From Flavobacterium ammoniigenes (GTDB taxonomy: Bacteria > Bacteroidota > Bacteroidia > Flavobacteriales > Flavobacteriaceae): DNA of 64,000 nt. The position numbers and the translations under genes are program-made. Shown here in pieces: positions 9,162 through 19,448 of this stretch. The DNA lies in the NCBI RefSeq assembly GCF_020886055.1, contig NZ_AP025184.1, positions 1,984,001 to 2,048,000 of the forward strand, given 5' to 3'. The notes beneath the pieces are model-generated. The model made no database searches. It was not told the origin of the DNA and saw only the letters and a list, made by a program, of their open reading frames with translations. Within the stretch, counting starts at the first letter, position 1. Each line of letters begins with the position of its first letter.

Positions 9162-9250
9162 TCAGATCGGTACACAAGTCAATTCCAAATTTACAAGCTA
9201 TTTTAACATAAACTTCGCTGCTGTTGTACCAAAAGATTCAATCAAAATGG

Positions 9251-9258
9251 TAACTTTG
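9251..9258 (+). promoter_or_regulatory. -7 box for uvrA
   Basis: TAACTTTG matches TAnnTTTG, 16 nt before the uvrA ATG. No well-spaced TTTG is seen upstream, nor a palindromic SOS-like box in the 113-base gap. Confidence 0.5.
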
Positions 9259-9274
9259 CTTTTTTGCAAAAATT

Positions 9275-12106
9275 ATGGTAGACACAGACAATACTATTGA
9301 CGTTCAGGGTGCACGCGTTCACAACCTAAAAAATATCGATATTTCTATTCCAAGAGAGCAATTGGTAGTGATCACAGGACTTTCAGGTTCAGGAAAATCA
9401 TCTTTAGCTTTTGATACGATTTATGCCGAAGGACAACGTCGTTATGTTGAAACTTTTTCGGCCTATGCCCGTCAGTTTTTAGGTGGATTGGAACGCCCCG
9501 ATGTCGATAAAATTGACGGACTTTCTCCTGTAATTGCTATTGAGCAAAAAACAACCAGCAAAAGTCCGCGCTCTACGGTTGGAACCATTACTGAAATTTA
9601 CGACTTCTTGCGTTTATTGTATGCCCGTGGCGCCGATGCCTACAGTTACAATACAGGCGAAAAAATGGTTTCCTATTCCGATGAGCAAATCAAAGAATTG
9701 ATTACCCAAGATTTCTCTGGAAAACGAATCAATATTCTAGCACCCATTATCCGGGCTAGAAAAGGACATTATGCCGAGCTTTTTCAGCAAATCACCAAAC
9801 AAGGCTTTCTGAAAGTACGCGTAAATGGAGAAATTCAGGATTTGGTTAGCGGTATGAAATTAGACCGTTACAAAACCCATGATATTGAAATTGTAGTCGA
9901 CCGCTTAGTTGTCGATAACAGCGATGACAATCAGAAACGTTTATACGAAAGCATCAATACCGCTATGCATCATGGTGAAAATGTGTTGATGGTGTTGGAC
10001 CAAGATTCGAATGAAGTGCGTTATTTTAGTCGAAATCTAATGTGTCCAACTACCGGAATTTCCTATCAAAATCCAGAACCCAATTTGTTTTCTTTTAATT
10101 CGCCAAAAGGCGCTTGCGCACATTGTAACGGATTAGGAACGGTAAATGAAATCAATCGCAAAAAGATCATTCCAAATCCTAAATTATCTATAAAAAATGG
10201 TGGTTTTGCGCCATTGGGCGAATACAAATCGTCTTGGATTTTCAAGCAATTGGAAATTATTGGCGAAAAATACGGTTTCAAATTGACCGATGCGGTAGAG
10301 ACCATTTCGGAAGAAGCGATGGACATTATTTTGAACGGTGGTAAGGAAAAATTCACTATCAACTCCAAAGATTTAGGCGTTGCCAGAGAATACAAAATAG
10401 ACTTTGAAGGCATCGCTCATTTTATCAAAAACCAACACGACGAAAGCGGTTCAAGCTCCATTAAACGTTGGGCAAAAGAATTCATGGACGAAGTACAATG
10501 CCCTGAATGTGAAGGCTCACGATTAAAAAAGGAAGCCCTGTTTTTCAAAGTAAACGATAAAAACATAGCCGAATTAAGCGATTTAGATATTTCTGATTTA
10601 ACCCTTTGGTTTCAAGAATTGGAGAGTCATTTATCGGACAAACAAAAAACAATTGCAACGGAAGTCATCAAAGAAATCAAAGATCGATTGGACTTTTTGA
10701 TGAACGTAGGCTTGAATTATTTGGCCTTGAGCCGAAGCTCTAAATCCCTTTCCGGTGGAGAAGCACAACGTATCCGATTGGCAACTCAAATTGGTTCGCA
10801 ATTAGTTGGCGTATTGTATATTTTGGATGAACCTAGTATTGGTTTGCACCAAAGAGACAACGAAAAATTGATTCATTCATTGGAACAATTACGTGATATT
10901 GGCAATTCGGTAATTGTAGTGGAACATGACAAAGACATGATTGAACGCGCCGATTATGTAATCGATATTGGTCCAAGAGCAGGAAAATTCGGTGGCGAAA
11001 TCATTAGTCAAGGTACACCTGCTGCCATTTTAAAAAGCAACACCATTACGGCTCAATTCATGAATGGCGAGATGAAAATTGAAGTACCTAAAAAGCGTCG
11101 TGGGGGCAATGGTAAATTTTTAAAACTAACTGGAGCCACAGGAAATAATTTAAAAAATGTTTCTATCGAATTGCCTTTGGGTCAACTCATTTGTGTAACA
11201 GGCGTTTCGGGCAGTGGTAAATCGACTTTGATTAACGAAACCCTCTATCCTATTTTAAATGCCTATTATTTCAATGGTGTCAAAAAACCACAACCCTATA
11301 AAAAAATTGAAGGTTTAGAACATATTGACAAAGTGATTGATATAGATCAAAGTCCAATTGGGCGTACGCCAAGATCGAATCCAGCGACCTATACCGAAGT
11401 TTTTTCGGAGATTCGTAACTTATTCACGATGACTTCTGAAAGTATGATTCGCGGTTACAAAGCGGGACGTTTTAGTTTTAATGTAAAAGGCGGACGTTGC
11501 GAAACTTGTGAAGGCTCCGGAGTGCGTACCATTGAAATGAATTTTTTACCGGATGTATATGTAGAATGTGAAACCTGTCAAGGCAAACGTTTCAACAGAG
11601 AAACTTTAGAAATTCGCTACAAAGGAAAATCCATCTCAGATGTGTTGAACATGACGGTGGATGAAGCGGTTCCTTTCTTTGAAAACATTCCTAAAATTTA
11701 CCGAAAAGTTAAAACTATCCAAGAAGTGGGATTGGGTTATATTACTTTAGGACAACAGAGTACCACGCTTTCGGGTGGCGAAGCACAACGCATCAAATTG
11801 GCGGGAGAATTGTCCAAAAAAGATACTGGAAACACCTTTTATATCTTAGACGAGCCCACTACCGGACTGCATTTTGAAGATATTCGAGTTTTGATGGGGG
11901 TGATTAATAAATTGGTTGATAAAGGGAATACCATATTGATCATTGAACACAATATGGATGTGATCAAATTGGCAGATTATATCATCGACATTGGCCCTGA
12001 AGGAGGTAAAGGCGGCGGACAATTAGTGGCCAAAGGAACTCCTGAAGAAATAGTAAAAAATAAAAAAAGCTATACTGCTGAATTTTTGAAAAAAGAATTA
12101 GTTTAG
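9275..12106 (+). CDS. uvrA: Excinuclease ABC subunit UvrA
   Basis: A 943-residue DNA damage sensor of nucleotide excision repair, with two ABC-type ATPase modules. The first Walker A is GLSGSGKS (K41) and the second is GVSGSGKS (K about 650). ABC signatures are [12 protein letters not shown] (about 490) and [12 protein letters not shown] (about 835), with Walker B ILDEPS and ILDEPT. CxxC motifs occur as CPEC near 410 and CETCEG...CETCQG near 745-770. The most N-terminal cysteine module is degenerate: C257-P-T-T260 replaces the usual CxxC, though its partner CAHC near 284 is kept. The start fits the family, and the gene is followed by a LOG-family gene 58 bases on. Confidence 0.97.
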   Translation: MVDTDNTIDVQGARVHNLKNIDISIPREQLVVITGLSGSGKSSLAFDTIYAEGQRRYVETFSAYARQFLGGLERPDVDKIDGLSPVIAIEQKTTSKSPRSTVGTITEIYDFLRLLYARGADAYSYNTGEKMVSYSDEQIKELITQDFSGKRINILAPIIRARKGHYAELFQQITKQGFLKVRVNGEIQDLVSGMKLDRYKTHDIEIVVDRLVVDNSDDNQKRLYESINTAMHHGENVLMVLDQDSNEVRYFSRNLMCPTTGISYQNPEPNLFSFNSPKGACAHCNGLGTVNEINRKKIIPNPKLSIKNGGFAPLGEYKSSWIFKQLEIIGEKYGFKLTDAVETISEEAMDIILNGGKEKFTINSKDLGVAREYKIDFEGIAHFIKNQHDESGSSSIKRWAKEFMDEVQCPECEGSRLKKEALFFKVNDKNIAELSDLDISDLTLWFQELESHLSDKQKTIATEVIKEIKDRLDFLMNVGLNYLALSRSSKSLSGGEAQRIRLATQIGSQLVGVLYILDEPSIGLHQRDNEKLIHSLEQLRDIGNSVIVVEHDKDMIERADYVIDIGPRAGKFGGEIISQGTPAAILKSNTITAQFMNGEMKIEVPKKRRGGNGKFLKLTGATGNNLKNVSIELPLGQLICVTGVSGSGKSTLINETLYPILNAYYFNGVKKPQPYKKIEGLEHIDKVIDIDQSPIGRTPRSNPATYTEVFSEIRNLFTMTSESMIRGYKAGRFSFNVKGGRCETCEGSGVRTIEMNFLPDVYVECETCQGKRFNRETLEIRYKGKSISDVLNMTVDEAVPFFENIPKIYRKVKTIQEVGLGYITLGQQSTTLSGGEAQRIKLAGELSKKDTGNTFYILDEPTTGLHFEDIRVLMGVINKLVDKGNTILIIEHNMDVIKLADYIIDIGPEGGKGGGQLVAKGTPEEIVKNKKSYTAEFLKKELV

Positions 12107-12164
12107 TAGGTCGTAAACCTAGCTATTCGTAATAAGACATGAAAAGCTACCAAAATTTAAAACT

Positions 12165-12887
12165 ATGAAATTACACGATAGTACCGAAGATAATGAGATT
12201 CAAGCCCAACTCAATCAAAAAGATTGGAATGATATTCGTGCCAATGACAGTTGGGGTATTTTTAAAATCATGTCTGAATTTGTCAATGGTTATGAAGCTA
12301 TGGGACGTATCGGACCTTGTGTGAGTATTTTTGGCTCGGCCAGAATCAAACCTGGAGATCCTTACTATTTATTGGCAGAAAAAATTGCCTATAAAATTAG
12401 CAAAGCCGGATACGGAGTAATCACCGGCGGAGGTCCAGGCATCATGGAAGCCGGAAACAAAGGAGCTCATTTAGGCGAGGGTACTTCTGTTGGGTTAAAT
12501 ATCGAATTACCATTTGAACAACATCATAATCCCTATATTGATCGAGATAAAAATTTGAACTTTGACTATTTCTTTGTTCGAAAAGTAATGTTTGTAAAAT
12601 ATTCACAAGGATTCGTAGTGATGCCAGGAGGATTTGGAACTTTGGACGAACTATTTGAAGCCATCACTTTGATTCAAACCAAAAAAATAGGTCGTTTCCC
12701 AATAGTTTTAGTAGGAACAGCTTTTTGGTCTGGTCTAATTGATTGGATAAAAACGGTTTTAATCGAACGCGAGGCAACTGTGAGTGCTTCTGATTTAGAT
12801 CTAATAAAAATTGTAGACACCGAAGATGAAGTAGTTGCAGTAATTGACGCTTTCTATAAAAAATTCGACTTAAGTCCTAACTTTTAA
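12165..12887 (+). CDS. LOG-family (TIGR00730) nucleotide 5'-monophosphate phosphoribohydrolase
   Basis: A 240-residue Rossmann-fold protein with GGGPGIMEAGNKGA (about 85-98) and the signature PGGFGTLDELFE (about 153-164), the LOG-family nucleotide-binding and catalytic motifs. Homologues cleave the N-glycosidic bond of cytokinin riboside monophosphates or other purine monophosphates. In non-plant bacteria the physiological substrate is mostly unknown. It is longer than the shortest LOG proteins because of an N-terminal helical extension of about 40 residues. Only 58 bases separate it from uvrA, with no clear promoter or terminator, so cotranscription is likely. Confidence 0.88.
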   Translation: MKLHDSTEDNEIQAQLNQKDWNDIRANDSWGIFKIMSEFVNGYEAMGRIGPCVSIFGSARIKPGDPYYLLAEKIAYKISKAGYGVITGGGPGIMEAGNKGAHLGEGTSVGLNIELPFEQHHNPYIDRDKNLNFDYFFVRKVMFVKYSQGFVVMPGGFGTLDELFEAITLIQTKKIGRFPIVLVGTAFWSGLIDWIKTVLIEREATVSASDLDLIKIVDTEDEVVAVIDAFYKKFDLSPNF

Positions 12888-12956
12888 TCGTTAGATTATC
12901 CTATTCTGAATTGTTTTCGGTTATTAAATTGTACCTTGTAGTTAAATCATTTAAAG

Positions 12957-15785
12957 TTGAAATCATTTCTCAAAATAGTATTGTATTCGCTATTGATGTT
13001 ATCATCAATAAGTAGCATGGCACAACATCAATCTAAGATGATGGTTGAACTGGATGCTGCATCCCAAACACTTCGAATTCAACAAGAAATTACCTTTATT
13101 AATCAGACCAACGACACTCTTTCTTCTCTTGTATTAAATGATTGGAATACCGCCTACTCCAATAAAAACACTCCTTTAGCGAATCGTTTTTCTGATGAAT
13201 TCTACAGAGGATTCCATTTGGCTACTGAAGCGGAACGTGGTGGAACTTCTAATTTAACCATTCTGAATGTAGATAAATTATTTCTATCTTGGAGTAGAAT
13301 CATAGAAAACCCCGATTTAATTACCGTAGATTTGAGAGACAAGTTAGCTCCTAATCAATCCGTTTCACTCTTTCTAACCTATTTTTCAAAAATTCCAAGC
13401 GATCAGTTTACGAAATATGGATATGCTGCTAATGGAAATTTACATCTTAAAAATTGGTACATCACTCCAGCAAGATATGAAGACCACGATTTTGTTAGGT
13501 ACAGCAATAGTAACTTGGACGATATTGCCAATAGTAGTTGTGATTTTAATATTCAATTCAAAATCCCAAAAGAAGCAGCACTCACAACAGATTTAGTGAT
13601 CACGCATCAAATGGAAGAAAAAAATCAAATGAGTTACTTTTTAGAGGATGAAAATAGGACCGACTTTAGTATCGTAATTCAATCCAAATCTAATTTCAAA
13701 AGTTACCATAACGATCATAACGAAGTTATCACAGACATCAATACTACAAAATTAGATGACATTCAAAAAATCATTATAATCAATAGAATTGCCAATTTTG
13801 CAAATGAATTTATTGGATTATATCCCCATCAAAAAATCCTTGTTTCCCAAACCAACTATGATCGAAATCCGTTTTATGGACTCAATCAATTACCCCAATT
13901 TCTGAATCCGTTTGAAGATGATTTTTTATTTGAAATTAAATTCTTAAAAACCTATTTAGAAACTTATTTAAAAACTAGTTTACAACTGGATCCGAGAAAA
14001 AACAATTGGATTTACGATGCCATCCAAATGGATGCCATGATCCGATACATTGAGCTTTATCATGCCAATAGTACCATGCTTGGAAAAGCATCCGATTTTA
14101 AAATTTTAAAAAGTTACAATGTAGCAAATCTTAAATTTAACGAACAATACAGCTATTTTTATATGTTGATGGCTCGTAAAAATTTAGATCAGGCTTTAGG
14201 AAGTCCTAAAACAGATTTAATTAAATTTAACGAACAAATTGCCAGTAAATACAGAGCCGGATTAAGCATTCGTTTCCTTGATAATTACCTTCAAAATGGA
14301 ATTGTAAAAAAAAGTATTCGAGAATTCTACAATTTGAACAAAGCAAAACAAACCACGGATAAAGACTTTGAAACTATTTTAAAATCAAATACAACTAAGA
14401 ATATTGATTGGTTCTTTACCACCATCGTGCATTCGAGAGAATTAATTGATTATAAATTTGCCAAAGTTTCCAAAACCAAAGACAGTATTACTTTTTCAAT
14501 AAAAAACAAAACTGATTTACCTATTCCTATTCCCATTTATGGACTAAAAAAGAAAGAAATTGTTTTCAAAGATTGGTTGGATTTAAAAGAATGTGATAGC
14601 ACCTTTACGATACCACGAAAAGAGGCAGATAAAATTATTCTGAATTATAACAATGAAGTACCCGAATATAATTTAAGAAATAATTGGAATAAATTAGAAG
14701 GTTTTTTTCCAAACAATCGCCCTATAAAGTTCGTACTAATGAAAGATCTAGAAGATCCCTATTACAATCAAATTTTATACGTGCCCACATTAACGTATAA
14801 TTTATATGATGGTCTTTCGCCAGGCTTACGCTTACATAATAAAACCATTTTAGACAAACCTTTCATTTTTGATTTGGCTCCCTCCTATTCCACAAAATCA
14901 AAAAATTTATCTGGTGGTGGAGGATTCATAATCAACGACAATCGTAGAACGGGTACTTTATATTCCGTTAGGTATCTTTTGTCGGGTTCTTATTTTCATT
15001 ATGCGCCTGATGCGAGTTATACCAAAATTACCCCAGCCATAGAATTCCGATTTCGGAAACCTGATTTTAGAGACAATACAAAAGAGGGGATTTTACTAAG
15101 ACAAGTTATTGTTACTCGAGATCAAAGTAAAATTGTACCAACGGATTTGGAAGCCAATTATTCCGTATTCAATACCCGCTATTATATTTCAAAAACTGAA
15201 ATAACGAAGCATATTAGTTCCAATGGCGATATTCAATTGGCAAGTAAATTTGGTAAGATTGCTGCGGAATTCGAATACAGAAAGCTATTTGAAAATAACC
15301 GTCAAGTGAATTTACGTTTGTATTTAGGAGCATTTTTATATAACAAAACCAAATCCAATTATTTTAGTTTTGCTTTAGACAGACCCACTGATTATCTATT
15401 TGACTACAATTTTTATGGACGATCTGAAAGCAGTGGATTCTTTAGTCAACAATACATTCAAGCGGAAGGTGGTTTCAAATCAAAGTTGCAACCCGCTTTT
15501 GCTAATCAGTGGATGGGAACGGTAAATGGAAGTTTCAATATATGGAGATGGATAGAAATCTATGGAGATTTTGGCGTACTTAAAAACAGGAATAATACGG
15601 CTCAATTTGTTTATGATAATGGCATTCGATTGAATTTAGTAACCGATTATTTTGAAATGTATTTACCGTTTTATTCCAACAATGGTTTCGAAATTAATCA
15701 GAAAAATTACCATGAAAAGATTCGTTTTGTCATTACATTATCGCCAAAAACTTTAATCAACCTTTTCAATAGAAAATGGTTTTAA
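12957..15785 (+). CDS. M1-aminopeptidase-like protein without HExxH, with signal peptide and outer-membrane-like C-terminus
   Basis: A 942-residue exported protein. The signal peptide (residues 1-22, ending SSMAQ) requires the TTG start at 12957, since the next ATG would remove the positive N-terminus. Residues about 25-500 align in layout with M1 (gluzincin) aminopeptidases, including YGLNQLPQFLNPFEDDF. Where a peptidase would carry HExxH plus a distal Glu, this protein reads FLKTYLETYL and NNWIYDAIQMDAM, so no zinc site is visible. Residues about 590-942 are rich in alternating hydrophobic/aromatic strands and end in NRKWF, compatible with an outer-membrane beta barrel. A TACCTTG element at 12932 could be its -7 box. 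Function is unknown; catalysis as a zinc peptidase is unlikely. Confidence 0.72.
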   Translation: MKSFLKIVLYSLLMLSSISSMAQHQSKMMVELDAASQTLRIQQEITFINQTNDTLSSLVLNDWNTAYSNKNTPLANRFSDEFYRGFHLATEAERGGTSNLTILNVDKLFLSWSRIIENPDLITVDLRDKLAPNQSVSLFLTYFSKIPSDQFTKYGYAANGNLHLKNWYITPARYEDHDFVRYSNSNLDDIANSSCDFNIQFKIPKEAALTTDLVITHQMEEKNQMSYFLEDENRTDFSIVIQSKSNFKSYHNDHNEVITDINTTKLDDIQKIIIINRIANFANEFIGLYPHQKILVSQTNYDRNPFYGLNQLPQFLNPFEDDFLFEIKFLKTYLETYLKTSLQLDPRKNNWIYDAIQMDAMIRYIELYHANSTMLGKASDFKILKSYNVANLKFNEQYSYFYMLMARKNLDQALGSPKTDLIKFNEQIASKYRAGLSIRFLDNYLQNGIVKKSIREFYNLNKAKQTTDKDFETILKSNTTKNIDWFFTTIVHSRELIDYKFAKVSKTKDSITFSIKNKTDLPIPIPIYGLKKKEIVFKDWLDLKECDSTFTIPRKEADKIILNYNNEVPEYNLRNNWNKLEGFFPNNRPIKFVLMKDLEDPYYNQILYVPTLTYNLYDGLSPGLRLHNKTILDKPFIFDLAPSYSTKSKNLSGGGGFIINDNRRTGTLYSVRYLLSGSYFHYAPDASYTKITPAIEFRFRKPDFRDNTKEGILLRQVIVTRDQSKIVPTDLEANYSVFNTRYYISKTEITKHISSNGDIQLASKFGKIAAEFEYRKLFENNRQVNLRLYLGAFLYNKTKSNYFSFALDRPTDYLFDYNFYGRSESSGFFSQQYIQAEGGFKSKLQPAFANQWMGTVNGSFNIWRWIEIYGDFGVLKNRNNTAQFVYDNGIRLNLVTDYFEMYLPFYSNNGFEINQKNYHEKIRFVITLSPKTLINLFNRKWF

Positions 15786-15802
15786 TAAAACTCAAAAAAA
15801 TT

Positions 15803-15830
15803 ACATAATTATTTAACAAATTATGTTTTG
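15803..15830 (+). terminator. Possible AT-rich terminator after the M1-like gene
   Basis: A perfect 8-bp A/T-rich inverted repeat (ACATAATT / AATTATGT) is followed by TTTT. It is weak because the stem has only one G-C pair. Confidence 0.3.
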
Positions 15831-15928
15831 ACAAATAATTATTCAACAAAATACTATAAATATCGAAATTGATTACAAAAAGCTAATTTTAATTAGTAGT
15901 GTTAGTATGAAAATATCTAGTTTTTAAT

Positions 15929-15936
15929 TAGATTTG
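15929..15936 (+). promoter_or_regulatory. -7 box for the E1 dehydrogenase gene
   Basis: TAGATTTG matches TAnnTTTG, 25 nt before the ATG at 15962. Confidence 0.5.
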
Positions 15937-15961
15937 TACATTATGTCATCCTTTTTCAATT

Positions 15962-18370
15962 ATGGTACAAGAAAAAACTACTACGGCCTTAACTTTTGAA
16001 GACTTCAAAATAGAAGTTTTGAATGATTACAAAATTGCGATAACAAGCAGAGAATGTAGTTTGTTAGGTCGTAAAGAAGTACTTACTGGAAAGGCTAAAT
16101 TTGGCATCTTTGGAGACGGAAAAGAAGTACCGCAATTAGCCATGGCTAAATACTTCAAAAATGGAGACTTCCGCTCTGGTTACTATCGTGATCAAACCTT
16201 TATGATGGCGATAGGTAAATTAACCATTAAAGAATTTTTTGCTGGTTTGTATGGGCATACTGATTTGGATTATGAACCCATGTCGGCAGGAAGACAAATG
16301 GGAGGTCATTTTGTAACACACAGTTTACACGCCGATGGTTCTTGGAAAAATTTAACCAAACAAAAAAACTCAAGCTCAGACATCTCCCCTACGGCAGCTC
16401 AAATGCCACGCCTTTTAGGATTAGCATATGCTTCAAAAATATACAGAGAAGTTCCCGGAATTACTAATGCAGCAAATTTTTCAATCGAAGGAAATGAAAT
16501 TGCTTGGGGTACTATTGGCAATGCCAGTACCTCTGAAGGGGTTTTCTTTGAAACAATCAATGCTGCAGGAGTTTTACAAGTACCTATGGTAATGAGTGTT
16601 TGGGACGATGAATATGGAATTTCGGTTCATGCCAAGCACCAAACTACTAAAGAAAGTATTTCAGAAATTTTAAAAGGCTACCAAAGAGAAAACGGAAGCA
16701 ATGGTTTTGAAATCCTTCAAGTAAAAGGTTGGGATTATGCTGATTTAATTGCCACCTACGAAAAGGCAGCTAATGTAGCGCGAAAAGAACATGTACCCGT
16801 TTTAGTTCATGTTTCACAATTAACTCAACCCCAAGGTCATTCAAGTTCTGGGTCTCATGAACGTTACAAAAGCGCGGAAAGATTAGCTTGGGAAAAAGAA
16901 TATGACTGTATTCGTCAAATGCGATTGTGGATGATCGCTATTAATATAGCCTCACCAGAAGAATTGGATATGATCGATGCCAATGCAAAAACCGCAGTTC
17001 TTGAAGGTAAAAAAGAAGCCTGGAAAGAATTTATTGAGCCTATTATTACCGAACAAAAAGAGCTCGTTGCGCTGCTAGAAAGAGTAGCCGAAATGAGTCA
17101 AAATAAATCTAAAATTCTTCAATACATATCCGTATTAAAAAATATTAAAGATCCATTAAAAAAGGAAATTTTAGGCACCGCTCGTAAGGTATTGCGTTTG
17201 GTAATCAACGAAAGTGGTCAAGCCGAAGTAGCCCAATGGATTCAAAGTTATACTGCAGTAACCCAGCATAAATTTAGTAGCCATTTGCATTCTGAATCCA
17301 ATTCGAATGTTAACTCAGTCCAGCCAATAGCTCCGAAATATAGTGACAACAGTATCGCTGATACGGATGGCCGAATGATTGTTAGAGACAATTTTGACGC
17401 CTTGTTTACCAAATATCCTCAAGCCTTAGTTTTTGGCGAAGACGCCGGAAATATTGGCGATGTGAACCAAGGTCTTGAAGGCATGCAAGAAAAATATGGA
17501 GAATTGCGTGTGACTGATGCTGGTATTAGAGAAGCTACTATTATCGGTCAAGGAATTGGATTGGCTTTACGTGGACTTCGCCCTATTGCCGAAATACAAT
17601 ATTTAGATTATTTATTGTATGCCATTCAAATATTAAGTGATGATTTGGCCACCTTACAATACCGAACATTTGGAAGACAAAAAGCACCATTAATTATTCG
17701 AACACGCGGCCATCGATTAGAAGGTATTTGGCATTCTGGCTCTCCAATGGGAATGATCATTAATGCCATTAGAGGAATTCACGTTTTGGTTCCAAGAAAT
17801 ATGACACAAGCCGCTGGCTTTTACAATACGCTTTTAGAAGCTGATGAACCCGCTTTAGTCATTGAATGTTTGAATGGATACCGATTAAAAGAAAAAGCAC
17901 CATTGAATTATGGTGAGTTTAAAACTCCTATTGGAATCGTAGAAACACTTCGAGAAGGAAAAGATATTACGCTAGTTTCGTATGGTTCTACTTTACGTTT
18001 AGTAGAACAAGCCGCTAATGAATTAGCAGAAATAGGCATCGATTGCGAAGTGATTGACATCCAATCATTGTTACCGTTTGATATCAATAAGGATATTGTT
18101 AAAAGTATTGCCAAAACGAATCGATTATTAGTAATCGATGAAGATGTTCCTGGAGGAGCCTCGGCCTATATCTTACAACAAATTATAGAAGTACAAGATG
18201 GTTATTCGTATTTAGATAGTAAACCTCAAACTTTAACTTCTAAGGCTCACCGTCCAGCTTATGGAACGGATGGCGACTATTTTTCAAAACCATCAGTGGA
18301 TGATATTTATGAAAAAATATATGCCATGATGAGCGAAGCCAGACCCAACCAATACCCTGATTTGTATTAA
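15962..18370 (+). CDS. Fused E1 alpha/beta component of a branched-chain 2-oxoacid dehydrogenase-type complex
   Basis: An 802-residue thiamine-diphosphate enzyme with E1-alpha (about 20-390) and E1-beta (about 455-802) fused in one chain. It would decarboxylate a 2-oxoacid and hand the acyl group to a lipoyl E2, a step feeding branched fatty acid synthesis. The beta half shows VFGEDAGNIGDVNQGL, RVTDAGIREATIIGQGIG, SGSPMGMI and the C-terminal transketolase domain (IDIQSLLPFD). In the alpha half the cofactor-binding motif is altered: IGNASTSEG where GDGxxxEG is usual, and WDDEYGIS where NNxYxIS is usual. No E2 or E3 gene is adjacent. Substrate preference is inferred from fusion type and family only. 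Confidence 0.85.
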   Translation: MVQEKTTTALTFEDFKIEVLNDYKIAITSRECSLLGRKEVLTGKAKFGIFGDGKEVPQLAMAKYFKNGDFRSGYYRDQTFMMAIGKLTIKEFFAGLYGHTDLDYEPMSAGRQMGGHFVTHSLHADGSWKNLTKQKNSSSDISPTAAQMPRLLGLAYASKIYREVPGITNAANFSIEGNEIAWGTIGNASTSEGVFFETINAAGVLQVPMVMSVWDDEYGISVHAKHQTTKESISEILKGYQRENGSNGFEILQVKGWDYADLIATYEKAANVARKEHVPVLVHVSQLTQPQGHSSSGSHERYKSAERLAWEKEYDCIRQMRLWMIAINIASPEELDMIDANAKTAVLEGKKEAWKEFIEPIITEQKELVALLERVAEMSQNKSKILQYISVLKNIKDPLKKEILGTARKVLRLVINESGQAEVAQWIQSYTAVTQHKFSSHLHSESNSNVNSVQPIAPKYSDNSIADTDGRMIVRDNFDALFTKYPQALVFGEDAGNIGDVNQGLEGMQEKYGELRVTDAGIREATIIGQGIGLALRGLRPIAEIQYLDYLLYAIQILSDDLATLQYRTFGRQKAPLIIRTRGHRLEGIWHSGSPMGMIINAIRGIHVLVPRNMTQAAGFYNTLLEADEPALVIECLNGYRLKEKAPLNYGEFKTPIGIVETLREGKDITLVSYGSTLRLVEQAANELAEIGIDCEVIDIQSLLPFDINKDIVKSIAKTNRLLVIDEDVPGGASAYILQQIIEVQDGYSYLDSKPQTLTSKAHRPAYGTDGDYFSKPSVDDIYEKIYAMMSEARPNQYPDLY

Positions 18371-18381
18371 ATTAGAATCAT

Positions 18382-18413
18382 AAAAAAGGCTGCCAAATTA
18401 GGCAGCCTTTTTT
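18382..18413. terminator. Bidirectional terminator between the E1 gene and the porP/sprF-like gene
   Basis: A 13-bp stem starting AAAAAAGGCTGCC pairs with GGCAGCCTTTTTT around a 6-nt loop, between convergent genes. Confidence 0.92.
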
Positions 18414-18430
18414 ATGAAATAAAATTACAT

Positions 18431-19447
18431 TTATTGCATATCGTAAAAACGACTATTGTTACCTCTTCGATTTTTCTTAAATGGATTAAAATCAAAAGTG
18501 AGGTACAATTCAAATGAAGTATAACTAGCTCCAACCGTTTTTTTACTTCCCATATCGAACGAATAATTCGCTCCAACTTCAATTTCTTCTATAAAAATAC
18601 TCAATGAAGTTCCTATTTGTGAAACTGAAAAACCATCGTATTTATTAAAATGTTCATTAATTCCAAAAGAAATGTTACCCAAAATCAATTCTTGATACAA
18701 ATCAAAACGTGATTTAGTTCCTTGTTTAGTAAATGAATTATACAAATACAAATAGGAGTTTTCAGGTAAAAAAGCACTTTGCCCATACTGATTTATATCT
18801 TTTTCGTACCCTGTTTGAAAAGACATTAACATATCTTTTTTATTACTTGCTTGACTATTAAAAGATGTTTCAGGTCGATTAATATGTTTTATACTTAATC
18901 CAAAAAATAGATTTCTATTATTATGAACCACTGCAGCTGCTCCAACATCTAAATAATTAATTTTATTATCAATATTAACTGGATCTCTTGAGACTTCTGC
19001 AATATATCCTGTCAAAACATTAATTTGATCTTCAAAAACTAAAGATGAATAATCTAATCTGCTATTTCCATAACCAACCGAGATAGAAGGATTAAATGTC
19101 CATTCATATGACAATCGAGTATTATAGATATAATGCAACTTCGCTTCATTGATTGAAAATCCTAACTGGCTAATTTTAGTAGAATTAACATCGAATGCCA
19201 ATGAAAAATCATTGTCTGCAAAAAAGTGATTCGCAAATCCAAATCGTGTTTCAATTTTACTTCCCTCATTATATCCTTCGGTACTGTAAATAGCACCCGC
19301 TTTGGAAGAGTCTCCAAAACCATAAAAACTTGGATTGAGTGTACCCATAACTTTATTCTGATTTTTTACTGCAAAATCTTGAGAAAAAGCACTTTGAATG
19401 GCAACAAATAGAAAAAGTGTATATATATTTTTTATTTTCATAATCAT
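18431..19447 (-). CDS. PorP/SprF family type IX secretion system outer-membrane protein
   Basis: A 338-residue protein with a signal peptide (residues 3-22, ending AFSQ) and a predicted beta-barrel body with repeated aromatic strand ends and the GTLNPSFYG motif near the N-terminus, as in PorP/SprF proteins. Known members (SprF in F. johnsoniae) are needed for export of a partner adhesin with a type B C-terminal signal, or hold it at the outer membrane. The gene starts 1 base after the stop of the 5367-residue protein, the same order as sprB-sprF, so they are very likely translated from one transcript. Starts at 19447 or 19441 are both possible (MIMKIKN). Confidence 0.88.
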   Translation of the reverse strand: MIMKIKNIYTLFLFVAIQSAFSQDFAVKNQNKVMGTLNPSFYGFGDSSKAGAIYSTEGYNEGSKIETRFGFANHFFADNDFSLAFDVNSTKISQLGFSINEAKLHYIYNTRLSYEWTFNPSISVGYGNSRLDYSSLVFEDQINVLTGYIAEVSRDPVNIDNKINYLDVGAAAVVHNNRNLFFGLSIKHINRPETSFNSQASNKKDMLMSFQTGYEKDINQYGQSAFLPENSYLYLYNSFTKQGTKSRFDLYQELILGNISFGINEHFNKYDGFSVSQIGTSLSIFIEEIEVGANYSFDMGSKKTVGASYTSFELYLTFDFNPFKKNRRGNNSRFYDMQ

Positions 19448-19448
19448 T

